Source of the DNA: CAWAPS01 sp963783945
GTDB taxonomy: Bacteria > Actinomycetota > Acidimicrobiia > Acidimicrobiales > Palsa-688
Length of the DNA: 64,000 nt
Reading direction: 5' to 3'
Assembly (NCBI GenBank): GCA_963783945.1
Contig: CAWAPS010000002.1
Location: 434,001-498,000, forward strand
The stretch's first letter is position 1. Every line of letters begins with the position of its first letter. The position numbers were made by a program, and so were the translations under genes. Positions 27,313-36,211 of the stretch are shown here, piece after piece. The notes under the pieces are model-generated. The model saw only the letters and a list, made by a program, of their open reading frames with translations, was not told where the DNA came from and did not search any database.

Positions 27313-28266
27313 CTAGTCCGTTCCGTACGCTCGCCGAAGCGCAGCCACGGCGAGATCTACCGCCGCTCGGGTGGATTCGGAGTCACGAAGCGCATTGAGC
27401 CTCATGAAATCGTGGATCGTGCCGTTGAACCGCACCGACGTCGTTGGGACACCGGCATCACGGAGCTTGTCGGCGTACGCCTCGCCTTGGTCCCGGAGTA
27501 CGTCGTTCTGATCGACAATGACAAGCGCGGGAGGCAAGCCCTCAAGGTCCGCCTCCGTTGCTTGAAGTGGGGAGACCGTGATCTCGCTTCGAAGTGCCTC
27601 GGAGGCAACGTAGCTCCTCCAGAACCACTCAAGTCCCTCCGCACTTCCATACGGACCGTCCTTGAACAGCCGGAGGCTTTCGGACTCCTCGGCGTTGGCA
27701 TCGGTCATCGGGTAGTAGAGGGACTGATGGACGAACTGATCGTCTCCCCGCTGCTTCGCCATGATGGTCAGAACTGTCGCCATGTTGCCGCCGGCGGAGT
27801 CACCGGCGACGGCGACGCGGGCTGGGTCGAACCCGTCTGTTTGGCCCCGCTCTCTAATCCACTGAGCCGTGGCGTAGCCCTGCTCGATCTGTACCGGGTA
27901 CTTCGCTTCCGGCGCTCGTGAGTACTCCACGAAAGCGACGACGGCGTTGGCTCCAACGGACAGTCGTCGGGTCAGCAGATCATGAGTGACAGCGCTCCCG
28001 AGGATCCAGCCGCCGCCGTGCAGATACACAAGGACCGGCAATGGACCCCGGACACCTTGGGGTCGGACCAGTCGGACCCGGACGTCTCCGAAGTCAGAAG
28101 GAACGGTGGTCCATGACTCGTCGATGTCCGGCATGGGAATCGGAGCCGATTCCGCGGCTTCGACGGCTTTGCGAGCATCGTCAAGAGGGACCTGGGCGAG
28201 AGGCGGAGCCTTCGAGAGCGCCTCCGTCAGTTCCAGAGCCGGCTTTTCCAGTTTGTAGCTACCCAT
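27313..28266 (-). CDS. HSL-family alpha/beta hydrolase (esterase)
   Basis: 317 aa. Oxyanion motif YLHGGGWILGS, nucleophile motif GDSAGGN (Ser ~157), acid in VIVDQNDVLRD and catalytic His in GTIHDFM are all in their expected places for hormone-sensitive-lipase-type carboxylesterases. No signal peptide. It lies 108 bases downstream of the atypical SDR on the same strand and may be co-transcribed with it. Substrate unknown. Confidence 0.92.
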   Translation of the reverse strand: MGSYKLEKPALELTEALSKAPPLAQVPLDDARKAVEAAESAPIPMPDIDESWTTVPSDFGDVRVRLVRPQGVRGPLPVLVYLHGGGWILGSAVTHDLLTRRLSVGANAVVAFVEYSRAPEAKYPVQIEQGYATAQWIRERGQTDGFDPARVAVAGDSAGGNMATVLTIMAKQRGDDQFVHQSLYYPMTDANAEESESLRLFKDGPYGSAEGLEWFWRSYVASEALRSEITVSPLQATEADLEGLPPALVIVDQNDVLRDQGEAYADKLRDAGVPTTSVRFNGTIHDFMRLNALRDSESTRAAVDLAVAALRRAYGTD

Positions 28267-28374
28267 TCAGGTCACTTTCTCTTCGGCTCAGGTCGGAGGA
28301 GTTGTCTGTTCCTTCGGCGTCAGCGATCCTGTCGCTCGCCGAACTCGATGATCGAACCGTCCGCGTCTCGAGCC

Positions 28375-29073
28375 CTATTCTCCGGTAAAGCGAAACTCTG
28401 CCTGCCAGGGACCGTCGGCATGGACGACCTCCCAATAACGCTTTGCGATGTTGTCGGGATCGAAGGCGGTGCCCGCAACGATCTGCCCTGCGATCGTCAA
28501 TGTCGCCACGCGGATGCCATCCGGCTCCAAATCGGCTCCGAGCATCGTGGCCGCGGATCGGAGCGCGGCTTTGCCGAGGGAAATGGTGGCGAGGGCTGGA
28601 ATCGGATAATCTGCGAAACCCCCACCCGTCACGACAATGGTGCCGGAGCCGGCCGCCCGCATGGCTGGGGCGGCGACCTGTGTCACAACGATCGCGCTGA
28701 TGACGTCAACCGCATAGGCCGTCTGCAGATGCTCGACGCTCGAGCTCAGGAGCTTGTCCGGAGCTCCCATGACTGCGTTGTAGATGATGAGCCCGGGCGC
28801 GCCCGGCTCGTGGTAGAGCTCAGCCATCCGAGCTCCCAGACCTTCGGGGTCGCTGGCATCTGCCGCGATCTTGTCAATCTGGGCTCCAGTGTCAACCAGG
28901 CTGTCAGCGATATGGCCGAGCCCGTCGGTGCTACGAGCCACCAAGGTCACTCGATAGCCTCCGCCGGCGAAGCGGCGAGCCACGGCCATTCCAAGACCCG
29001 GCCCGGCACCGACCAGGAGAAGGTGACGGTTGTCGATTGAGGAGCCAGAGTCACCTACTGAGTCGTCGGGCAT
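28375..29073 (-). CDS. Atypical short-chain dehydrogenase lacking the catalytic Tyr
   Basis: 232 aa, ATG after GGAAGCAGGCTC. The cofactor motif is GAGPGLG and the fold continues RVTLVARS, AADASDPEGL, LIIYNAVMG. Where classical SDRs have Tyr-x-x-x-Lys, this protein has ISLGK, so the Lys is kept but Tyr is Ile. Actinobacterial SDRs with an S-x-GKAAL motif form a natural subfamily, so this may be an enzyme with different chemistry or a non-catalytic NAD-binding protein. Likely operon with the esterase. Confidence 0.85.
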   Translation of the reverse strand: MPDDSVGDSGSSIDNRHLLLVGAGPGLGMAVARRFAGGGYRVTLVARSTDGLGHIADSLVDTGAQIDKIAADASDPEGLGARMAELYHEPGAPGLIIYNAVMGAPDKLLSSSVEHLQTAYAVDVISAIVVTQVAAPAMRAAGSGTIVVTGGGFADYPIPALATISLGKAALRSAATMLGADLEPDGIRVATLTIAGQIVAGTAFDPDNIAKRYWEVVHADGPWQAEFRFTGE

Positions 29074-29531
29074 GAGCCTGCTTCCTTTCGCAGCGAATGT
29101 CCTGGGAGGTACCTTTCACATCTTTTGCGGGCCGGGACGGGCTCGCATCTAGGAAACCCCTAGTCGGCTGCCGGCCCTGCCGAGAATGGCCGTCCAAGTC
29201 GGAAACGGCCGCAGAACGGTCAGGATCCGGTTCGCAAATCGCCGCCGTGCAGCGATAACCCGATTGGGCCACTGACCCTCACCTTCTTCAGTGGGCCCCA
29301 GCCGGTTCAGACCGGTCGGGGCCCCTAGTGGCTCGTGCTATGAAAGCGCGACAGGGCCAGGAATCACATCTTCAACGTCTCGGTGTTCTTTCTGGCGACG
29401 GTGGGGTCGATTGGAGGACGTGGTGGACGAGTTCAGTTCTAGACCACAATCCGCGTGTGGCTCGGAAGTCAGTGTGCATGGACCATTATGGCGAAGCAAA
29501 GCGTCGCTACCCACCATGCCAGGAGGACCAG
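29074..29531. other. Intergenic, nothing recognised
   Basis: About 460 bases between the divergent SDR and AlkA genes. The AlkA frame is open through its right part, but the ribosome site fixes the start at 29532. No repeat or RNA seen. Confidence 0.5.
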
Positions 29532-30311
29532 ATGACGGATGGCAAGACTCGGAAACCGGCGCCGGTGTCAAGTGCCGCGAAACTGCGGGGCGCGGTCTCG
29601 CAGGGACCAGGCTCGGGCGGCGAGGTTTCCAGCCGTGCGGCCTGGCTGGAGCAAGCGCGTGCCCACCTTCGCGACGCTGATCCTGTCCTGGATCGGCTGA
29701 TCGGCGCCCGGCCGGACTTCGACCCGCGGGCCTGGATGGCCCAGCTGCCACCCATGGATCTGTACGGGGCTCTGCTCTTCCAAGTGACCGGGCAGCAGCT
29801 GTCTGTGGCGGCTACCCGCCGGACCCTGGCCCGCATCGAGACGTTGTTTGGCGGCCATCTCCCGTCTCCCGCCGAGCTGCTGGCCGTGGATCCCCTCAGT
29901 CTCCGCCAAGCCGGTCTGTCGTGGCGAAAGATCGGCACGCTGCGTGATCTCGCCGAGCGGCTCTCCGACGGCCGGCTGAACGCCGATGTCCTGAGCAGCT
30001 TGCCCGACGAGGAGTTCGTTTCCGAGCTCACTGGCGTCTCCGGGATCGGCCCGTGGACCGCTCAGGGTGTCCTCCTGGTCGCCCTCCGCCGAGAAGACGT
30101 GGTCTTGCCGGGCGACCTGGCGTTGCGCAAGGCCGTCCAGGGCGCTTACCAGCTCGACCACCTGCCGAGCCAACAGGAGGTTCTTGGTATCGCCGAGAGA
30201 TGGCGGCCCTACCGCAGTCTGGCGACGAGCTATCTGTTCTCGGCCGCCTTCGAGCCCCCCGATGCGTCTGCGACGCGCTCACTGGATACGGATGCCCGGG
30301 AAATCAGCTGA
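29532..30311 (+). CDS. AlkA-like DNA-3-methyladenine glycosylase (HhH-GPD)
   Basis: Base-excision glycosylase that removes alkylated purines. ATG 29532 has AGGAGG five bases upstream, giving 259 aa; the open frame extends to 29328 without support. Core: LPPMDLYGALLFQVTGQQLSVAATRRTLARIE, helix-hairpin-helix LTGVSGIGPWTAQGVLL, and PGDLALRKAV carrying the catalytic Asp. A PYRSLATSYLFSA segment closes the fold. Overlaps the UvrA2 gene by 20 bases, so the two are one repair operon. Confidence 0.92.
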   Translation: MTDGKTRKPAPVSSAAKLRGAVSQGPGSGGEVSSRAAWLEQARAHLRDADPVLDRLIGARPDFDPRAWMAQLPPMDLYGALLFQVTGQQLSVAATRRTLARIETLFGGHLPSPAELLAVDPLSLRQAGLSWRKIGTLRDLAERLSDGRLNADVLSSLPDEEFVSELTGVSGIGPWTAQGVLLVALRREDVVLPGDLALRKAVQGAYQLDHLPSQQEVLGIAERWRPYRSLATSYLFSAAFEPPDASATRSLDTDAREIS

Positions 30312-32841
30312 CGATCTTCCGCTGCCGGAATCGCTGCCCACGGTGATCGGCGTGCGGGGGGCGCGGCACAATAATTTGCAGAGTATCGATGTCGATGTGC
30401 CGCTGTGGCGGATTGTGGCCGTGGTTGGCGTGTCCGGATCGGGCAAGACGTCGCTGGCTATCGGCACCCTGTACGCCGAGGGCTTGCACCGGCTCCTGGA
30501 GGGCTTGAGCACCTACAGCCGCCGGCGGCTCACCCAGGCCCGCCGGCCCGATGTGGACCGGATCGAGCATCTTCCGGCCGCGTTGGCGTTGCGGCAGCGT
30601 CCGCCCGTACCGGGTCCGCGCAGCACCGTTGGCACGATGTCAGAGGTGCTGAACGTGATGCGGTTGATGATGTCGCGGTTGGGCTCGCACCTATGCCCGA
30701 ACGGTCACCGCGTCGGGCCGTCGATCGCCACGTATGGCACCGAGATCGTCTGCCCGGTTTGCGGTGTCCACTTCGAGCACCCCAGTGCCGAATCCTTCGC
30801 CTTCAACTCCTACGGCGCCTGCCCGGCCTGCCACGGCCTGGGAGTGCGCTCGGAGGTCGACGTCGACACCCTGGTCCCCAACCCAGCCAAGACGATTCAG
30901 CAGGGTGCCGTGCTGCCCTGGAATTCTGGCGGTAGGCGGTTGTCCATGTACGCCGCAGGCGAGCTCGGAGTTCGACTCGACGTGCCGTACCAGGCCCTGA
31001 CCGATCGTGAGCGCGACCTGGTGCTGCACGGTCCTCCGGTTCGCCAGGAGGTCACCCTGCGCTCCGGGCGGAGTGGGCGGACCGTACAGCTTTCGGTCAA
31101 CTATGACAACGCCGTCGCCGCCGTGGAACGATCCCTGCGCAGCGATAATGATCGTTCCCGCCGTCTGGTGCAGCGTTTCATCGTCACCCGCGTCTGCTCG
31201 GTGTGTCACGGGTCCCGGCTGCGGCCGGAGGCGCTGACCTCCCAGCTCGGCGGCCGCGACCTGGCCGAGATCAGCGCCCTGCCGCTGGACGAGCTGGACC
31301 GGTCTGTGGCCGCACTGCCCGCCGGGCTGCCTGGCGAGCTCAGCCCGCTAACCACCGGTTTGCTCGCGGAGCTGCACGGCACCCTCACCCCGCTGCTCGA
31401 CGTCGGGCTCGGCTACCTGACCCTGGACCGGGCCGGCGCCTCGCTGTCCACCGGGGAGCGGCAGCGCATCGAACTCACCTCGACCGTGCGGTCGAGCACC
31501 ACCGGCATGTTGTATGTGCTGGACGAGCCGTCGGTAGGGCTGCACCCGAGCAACGTCACGGGACTGCGCAAAACGATCTCCGCCCTGGCCGAGAACGGTA
31601 ATTCCGTCGTCATCGTCGAGCACGAGCGGGACCTCATCGGCGCCGCCGACTGGGTCATCGAGCTCGGCCCTGGAGCGGGCACCTCGGGTGGCACGGTGAT
31701 CGCCGAGGGTAACCCCGCCCAGCTGAAAACCGACCCGCGATCGATCATGGGTCCATTCCTGGGGGGCGCTGCCGCCGTGCCGGGTGAGCGTCCGACCCGG
31801 ACCGGTCCGGGCGGCCAGATCGCCATCGAGGTCGGCGACCTCTACAACCTGCACGACCTCACGGCCGTCTTCCCTCTGCAACGGCTGACGGCTCTGGCCG
31901 GGCCCTCCGGGGCGGGGAAGACCGCCCTCATTCTCGACAGCCTCATCCCCGCCGCCCGGGCCCAACTCAGCGGGTCACCCCAGCCCAGCCACGTCCGCCG
32001 CCTCGAACTGGGCGGCATCCGGCAGGTCGTGCAGATCGACGCCACCCCGATCGGCCAAAACGCCCGCTCTACACCCGCGACCTACTCCGGGGCCTTCGAC
32101 CACATCCGAGGGATATTCGCCGAGTCGCCCGACAGCCGGCGGCGCCGGTGGAAACCCGGGCACTTCTCGTTCAATACCCGTCAGGGCCAGTGTCCCACCT
32201 GCCGCGGGCTCGGCCATATTGACCTCGACGTGCAGTACCTGCCCGACATCGCCGCCCCCTGTCCGACCTGCCACGGCGCCCGCTTCAACGACGCCACCCT
32301 CGCCGTGACCATCGACGGCTTGACCGTCGCTGAGGTACTTGATCTCAGCGTTGACGACGCCCTGAAACGCTTCGCGGATCGGACTGCGATCGCAGCTGCT
32401 CTGCGGCCCGTCGCCGAGGTCGGACTCGGATACCTCCGACTCGGCGAGCCCACCCCATCCCTGTCTGGGGGTGAGTCGCAACGGCTGCGGATCGCGTCCC
32501 GGCTACGCAGCAGCCAGCGCGGCACCTTGTACGTCTTCGACGAGCCGTCCACCGGACTTCACCCCCTTGACGTGGCCACACTGGTCGGCGTGTTCGACCG
32601 GCTGACCCAGGCGGGGGCCACCATCATCGTCATCGACCACGACCTGGACCTGCTCGCCGCCGCTGACCACATTATCGATATGGGCCCGGGCGGCGGCCCC
32701 GACGGCGGGCGCATCCTGGCGGCAGGCACCCCAGAGGACGTCGCCCGTTCGCCGGGCAGCGTGACCGGGCCGTGGCTGGCCGACTACCTCGCCATCCCCG
32801 ACGCCCCCGGGGCCGGCCTGCCATCTCAACATCCGAAGTGA
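30292..32841 (+). CDS. UvrA-like ABC ATPase (UvrA2/DrrC type)
   Basis: 849 aa from the ATG at 30292 inside the end of alkA, shorter than UvrA (~950). Two ABC modules are seen: Walker A GVSGSGKTSL and GPSGAGKTAL, signatures STGERQR and SGGESQRL, Walker B YVLDEPSVGLHP and YVFDEPSTGLHP. Zinc modules occur as CPVCG/CPACHGLG, CSVCHG and CPTCRGLG/CPTCHG. The region normally binding UvrB appears shortened, as in UvrA2 proteins linked to resistance to DNA-intercalating or alkylating drugs. Pairing with AlkA points to alkylation or drug damage (inference). Confidence 0.92.
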   Translation: MPGKSADDLPLPESLPTVIGVRGARHNNLQSIDVDVPLWRIVAVVGVSGSGKTSLAIGTLYAEGLHRLLEGLSTYSRRRLTQARRPDVDRIEHLPAALALRQRPPVPGPRSTVGTMSEVLNVMRLMMSRLGSHLCPNGHRVGPSIATYGTEIVCPVCGVHFEHPSAESFAFNSYGACPACHGLGVRSEVDVDTLVPNPAKTIQQGAVLPWNSGGRRLSMYAAGELGVRLDVPYQALTDRERDLVLHGPPVRQEVTLRSGRSGRTVQLSVNYDNAVAAVERSLRSDNDRSRRLVQRFIVTRVCSVCHGSRLRPEALTSQLGGRDLAEISALPLDELDRSVAALPAGLPGELSPLTTGLLAELHGTLTPLLDVGLGYLTLDRAGASLSTGERQRIELTSTVRSSTTGMLYVLDEPSVGLHPSNVTGLRKTISALAENGNSVVIVEHERDLIGAADWVIELGPGAGTSGGTVIAEGNPAQLKTDPRSIMGPFLGGAAAVPGERPTRTGPGGQIAIEVGDLYNLHDLTAVFPLQRLTALAGPSGAGKTALILDSLIPAARAQLSGSPQPSHVRRLELGGIRQVVQIDATPIGQNARSTPATYSGAFDHIRGIFAESPDSRRRRWKPGHFSFNTRQGQCPTCRGLGHIDLDVQYLPDIAAPCPTCHGARFNDATLAVTIDGLTVAEVLDLSVDDALKRFADRTAIAAALRPVAEVGLGYLRLGEPTPSLSGGESQRLRIASRLRSSQRGTLYVFDEPSTGLHPLDVATLVGVFDRLTQAGATIIVIDHDLDLLAAADHIIDMGPGGGPDGGRILAAGTPEDVARSPGSVTGPWLADYLAIPDAPGAGLPSQHPK

Positions 32842-32872
32842 TGTCGCCACCAGACTGAGTCGATCGCAGCGA

Positions 32873-33150
32873 TTCAGGTACGACCGGTTCGCCTTGCTCT
32901 CGGCCCCGTATGTGACCAGCGGCGTGACCGAGTGGACCACCACCGGGAGGAGCAGATACGACCCGAAGACGACCGTCCGGGCGATCCAGCTCCATACGGC
33001 CAGACCCGTAGCGGTCAGCGCCGGGTTGCGGGCCTCGACGGTCTCGGTGAAGCTGGCGATCCACGGTACGTAGGCAACGCCCAGGCAGAACACGAGCGCG
33101 CCCGACAGCACGGCCAAGTGGTAGTAGCTGGTCGGATGGGCGGGCCTTGG
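32873..33150 (-). pseudogene. C-terminal fragment of an MFS transporter
   Basis: A reverse-strand stretch reads LAVLSGALVFCLGVAYVPWIASF, then TETVEARNPALTATGLAVWSWIARTVVF, then LLLPVVVHSVTPLVTYGAES. These are the last two or three helices of an MFS permease of the type with the SFTETVE(x)NPA loop. Both ends are missing: upstream DNA is unrelated and the frame then runs antisense to the uvrA2 gene. No start codon or ribosome site. Confidence 0.7.
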
Positions 33151-33243
33151 ACTGCCGGTGTCGATCGATGGTTCTATGGGTATCGACTAGCTGGCGACTT
33201 CCGCTCGGACTTCCCGAAGGGGGCGAATTCCCATCGGTGCCTG

Positions 33244-33609
33244 CTACGAGGTTATCTGTGCCGGCCATATCTGGTGGTGGTGCAGATCGAGGCTGAGCCA
33301 ACCGAGGTCGTGGCGAAGATCGTTTATCTCGCTCAGCAGAGTGTCGGCCAGTTCGTGCCTTAGGCTTTGGCGCAGGTGGCCCTCCCCGTCAAAGAGCCGG
33401 CCTTCCAAGCTCGCCACCTTCCCTACCATGGCGGATCGTTGGGCCAGTGGCAGCCGAGCGGCAAGGCCGTAGCTTTCCACCTCGGTTCGGCTGGTGGTGC
33501 TGCTCCTCGCCTGGCACGAGCGGACGGCGGCTGGCACCCTTCCCCTTGGGTTCGAGGTTCTGGTCCCTGGGCTTGTGGTCACGGTGGCCCCTGATCGTGG
33601 TGTGGACAT
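33244..33609 (-). CDS. Hypothetical small protein, start uncertain
   Basis: The last ~75 residues have coding character (LAARLPLAQRSAMVGKVASLEGRL, LRHELADTLLSEINDLRHDLGWLSLDLHHH) and look all-helical. The N-terminal part of the frame (Ser/Arg/Thr-rich) is probably not translated, so the true start is not visible and the gene may be 5'-truncated. No family assigned. Confidence 0.4.
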   Translation of the reverse strand: MSTPRSGATVTTSPGTRTSNPRGRVPAAVRSCQARSSTTSRTEVESYGLAARLPLAQRSAMVGKVASLEGRLFDGEGHLRQSLRHELADTLLSEINDLRHDLGWLSLDLHHHQIWPAQITS

Positions 33610-33810
33610 CTCTCTATTTCTCTCTCTCTGGATTCGGTTTGCTGATCATCGAGAGTTACGCCCTGCCGGGCGGGCGCCGGTCGTCGTCGTGCCGCTCATG
33701 CAAGTCGGCGCTCAGCCGAGAACGGTAAACGGCGAACAATCCGTCCGTCGTCGCTGCAAACTGACTAGGTACGTTGAATCTTCATAGCGATCATCGAACG
33801 CGAGGCGTGG

Positions 33811-34011
33811 TCAGTCTTGCGGTGGGAGGTGGGAACCGACGACCCTCCAACCGCCCGGTTCGCGTCGCCAGTGGAGGGGTCCTGCTCGGTCCCAGGGACG
33901 CTGAGCTTCGAGTAGTCGCTCGTGCAGGTAGACGCTGTCGTGCCATCCTCGCACCACACTGTCGATCAGTCGGCGGACGAGCCGGGCCGGCCCGAGGGTC
34001 TGCCTCAGCAC
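33811..34011 (-). CDS. Small 66-aa hypothetical protein
   Basis: GTG at 34011, overlapping the stop of the 99-aa gene upstream. The sequence LRQTLGPARLVRRLIDSVVRGWHDSVYLHERLLEAQRPWD then HWRREPGGWRVVGSHLPP is well biased and compact. It forms the third member of an overlapping chain with the degenerate whiB frame and the 99-aa gene. Function unknown. Confidence 0.55.
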   Translation of the reverse strand: MLRQTLGPARLVRRLIDSVVRGWHDSVYLHERLLEAQRPWDRAGPLHWRREPGGWRVVGSHLPPQD

Positions 34012-34304
34012 TGGACTGAACTGGTCGGTGCGTGCCGGTGGGCGGCCAGCGCCCGTTCCTCAGGTTGCTGGGTGTCAACCGCCGAGATGTGCGTGAGGCT
34101 GTCGGGTTGGTCGCTGTGGGCTTCTGTGCTGACGGTCGTTCGAGTCTGAACGCGGTGGGCAGCAGGTCGGGCCGCTTCGCTCGCCGAAGTGCGCCATCGG
34201 CGGGCGCGCCGAGCGTACTGCGCCCGTCTCGCCTTGTCGGCCTTCGCGATCATGTCCTTCACGTGTTCGGCGGCGAGCTGCTGCAACATGGCGGGCTGCA
34301 TCAT
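34005..34304 (-). CDS. 99-aa basic helical protein
   Basis: ATG-ATG at 34304, GGAGGCGATCAGG just upstream; the ATG overlaps the whiB-like stop (ATGA). Begins MMQPAMLQQLAAEHVKDMIA, followed by KADKARRAQYARRARRW, a strongly basic helix, then a disordered Thr/Ser/Gln tail. Similar short proteins occur beside regulators in actinobacterial accessory regions; function not known. Downstream overlap with the 66-aa gene suggests one transcript. Confidence 0.55.
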   Translation of the reverse strand: MMQPAMLQQLAAEHVKDMIAKADKARRAQYARRARRWRTSASEAARPAAHRVQTRTTVSTEAHSDQPDSLTHISAVDTQQPEERALAAHRHAPTSSVQC

Positions 34305-34597
34305 TCCTGATCGCCTCCAAAGGTTGCTTGGCGCGGCCGGCCGCGCCGTCGTTTGGTCTCGATGATCCGGCCATGCTCGAAGATCTCGCCGCCCCAGACA
34401 CCGGTTGGCTGGGCCCGCTCGAGCGCGCCCGCGACGCGGGGCTGCCGGCGTAGCACCCCCGGCAGTAGGCCTGGGCCAGCTTGAGTTTCGGGGACAGCGC
34501 GACCACGAGCGATACGGTGTGGTCGCCATGGTTGGTTATTGGCGGGCCCGGCGGTCTTGGTCAACACCGTTCGCAGGTCGGTACGGGTCTGGGACAT
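34301..34597 (-). pseudogene. Degenerate WhiB-like gene
   Basis: The C-terminus is a clear WhiB tail: ALERAQPTGVWGGEIFEHGR then KRRRGRPR. The preceding iron-sulfur part is found in another frame (LSPKLKLAQAYCRGC), so a frameshift lies at about 34.43-34.46 kb. Only the CxxC pair is visible. The first and last of the four cluster cysteines are absent, and the N-terminal WRxxAxC region is not found. It could no longer bind a [4Fe-4S] cluster. Its stop overlaps the next gene's ATG. Confidence 0.65.
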
Positions 34598-34721
34598 GTA
34601 GCCAGTGTGAAGTCACGCGCCCACGCTGTCGTCACCGATCGCGGTGAGATCTGGACAGGTTCGAATTCGTAATCGACCGGCCCGCCTAGCAGTTCTTCCG
34701 ATCAGGACCGTTTCTAAGGCG

Positions 34722-34776
34722 AGGGGGAGCGACGCGAGTCGAACTCGCGTCCTCAGCTTCGAGACGCCGACACCGT
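34722..34776 (-). other. tRNA-like 3' half or strong hairpin (possible att scar)
   Basis: On the reverse strand, CTCGAAGCTGAG (anticodon-arm-like), GGAC and then GCGAGTTCGACTCGCGTCGC resemble the 3' half of a tRNA with a T arm and acceptor strand ending CTCCCCC. There is one T-stem mismatch and no 5' half. The core is also a perfect 8-bp inverted repeat (34731-34738/34744-34751) around TCGAA, so a terminator is the alternative. A tRNA 3' fragment would mark an old integration site. Confidence 0.35.
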
Positions 34777-34803
34777 TAACGCGATCTCCGCCGCCTGACG
34801 GCG

Positions 34804-35442
34804 ATGCTGGTCCCCCACGCCTTCGACTTCACCAAGGCGGCGTCCCGCCCCCGGGGGGACTTCATCATCAACGGGATCGGGCTGGCCGTGAACGAGGCGG
34901 CTGGCGGCAAGCCGTCGACATCCAGGGGGCTTCGATCTCGTCATCGCTGTTTTCGTAGCCGGGTCCCCGCCCGTTCTGACCTGAACGGCCAGCCCAGCCA
35001 GCGATTCAATGCCGGTCAGGTACCGCAAGCCGGGACTGACCATCCGGCGTTACACTGCTCTCCGCGCTGGCGACCTACCCGGTGTGCTCCCTCCCGCCCG
35101 GCGTGCTCCCCCGGTCGCAGCGGTCTCGGATCGGGGGCGTTGATCTCACCGGGATCGGTGATGACGGGGGCGACGGCCTGGTTCACGATTGCCCCGGATG
35201 GCTATCACCGGAACCGCAAATGGAAGGTTGCCGCATGTTTGAGACCCGCGCCCCTCAAGCGAGTCGGACCGAGTCAGACCAGTCGGCGCCAAATCGCCTG
35301 GTGGGGTTCACCGCTGTTCAACCAGACCAAGGTTTTCATCGGCGACAGCATCCCTACCTCGATCATCTATGAGCGCCCGACGGGGATCACCGGGGCGGAC
35401 CGGGCCAAGATCGCCGTCGACATCGACAGGATCGACATCTGA
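34804..35442 (+). pseudogene. Broken open frame, two coding fragments
   Basis: The frame starts with near-perfect third-position bias (MLVPHAFDFTKAASRPRG, DFIINGIGLAVNEAAGGK). It loses bias from about 34.92 to 35.15 kb and regains protein-like sequence at the end (TKVFIGDSIPTSIIYERPTGITGADRAKIAVDID). The middle is probably rearranged or frameshifted. Stop at 35440-35442 is followed two bases later by the next gene's GTG. No family recognised. Confidence 0.4.
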
Positions 35443-35443
35443 C

Positions 35444-35614
35444 GTGCTGGGTTCCCAATCGCCGGGTCCAAAGGTAAAGGAGTCGGAAGACGGCCAGGCC
35501 GTGCTGGTGAACCTTGAGGTGCCGGGCATGGCAGTGGCCCTGCGGAGGGCCGGCCCGGCGGTGCTGGCCTCAGGTTCCCCGGTCCTGTCCACTACAGGCA
35601 CCACCGACCGGTGA
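35444..35614 (+). CDS. Small 56-aa hypothetical protein
   Basis: GTG at 35444. Its stop overlaps the GTG of the next gene (GTGA), supporting translation. VKESEDGQAVLVNLEVPGMAVALRRAGPAVLAS is the recognisable middle. No family known. Sits between the broken frame and the zinc-knuckle gene as part of a tight three-frame chain. Confidence 0.45.
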   Translation: MLGSQSPGPKVKESEDGQAVLVNLEVPGMAVALRRAGPAVLASGSPVLSTTGTTDR

Positions 35615-36177
35615 AAGCGGAGTCACGTCCGCCGCGCCGCTGGCGCAGCGAGGCTCTGGCCCGGGCGGTCGAGGAGATCGAAGCCGGGATGGACCAGGCG
35701 TGGGCCATCCTCCTCGAGAAAAGGGCCGTCCAGCCCGGATCCCCGGAGGAGACGGACCTGGCTTGGCTGGTTGCCGACCGCCCCGCCGACCGTGATTGGC
35801 GGATGGTCGACGCCGCCCTGGACCGGCTGTCGTGCCCGGACTGTGAGTGCCAGCTCAGCACCGGTCCGGTCTCCTGCCGGACCTGCACCTACTACCACGG
35901 CCTGCGCTTCGCCGCCGGGGAGCTCGACCGACCGCACGTTCAGGCCGGCAAGGAGCACGCCCTGCGCGTCGCGTGCGCGGTGGCTCGGGCCCGAGCCAGG
36001 TACTCAGCCCACGCCCGGGTCGGCTACGAACTGTTCCTCCCCGTCCTGCTCGCCGGGACCGTGCCCACCAGCACGGAGGCTCAGGCCGCCCGGGCGCTGA
36101 TCAACAAGCTGACCGACGAAGAATGCGACCAGGTCACCAGCATGTCAGATGTCGAAAACCGGGCGCGTGGTCGCTGA
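35611..36177 (+). CDS. Hypothetical protein with a CxxC...CxxC zinc knuckle
   Basis: 188 aa from the GTG that overlaps the previous stop. The N-terminal helix (ALARAVEEIEAGMDQAWAILLEKRA) is followed by CPDCECQ and, nine residues on, CRTCTYYHG, a likely four-Cys zinc site at about residues 75-90. The C-terminal ~90 residues are helical (ALRVACAVARARARYSAHARVGYELF). No named family. Location beside the tRNA-like scar and whiB remnant suggests an accessory element. Confidence 0.6.
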   Translation: MKAESRPPRRWRSEALARAVEEIEAGMDQAWAILLEKRAVQPGSPEETDLAWLVADRPADRDWRMVDAALDRLSCPDCECQLSTGPVSCRTCTYYHGLRFAAGELDRPHVQAGKEHALRVACAVARARARYSAHARVGYELFLPVLLAGTVPTSTEAQAARALINKLTDEECDQVTSMSDVENRARGR

Positions 36178-36211
36178 ACGCTCGGCGGAGCCCCAGCCCG
36201 TCCGGGTCGGT

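Noticed and set aside
34722..34776. Complete tRNA or tmRNA gene
   Set aside because: No 5' half or D arm, a T-stem mismatch and an unmatched acceptor; kept only as a possible remnant or hairpin.
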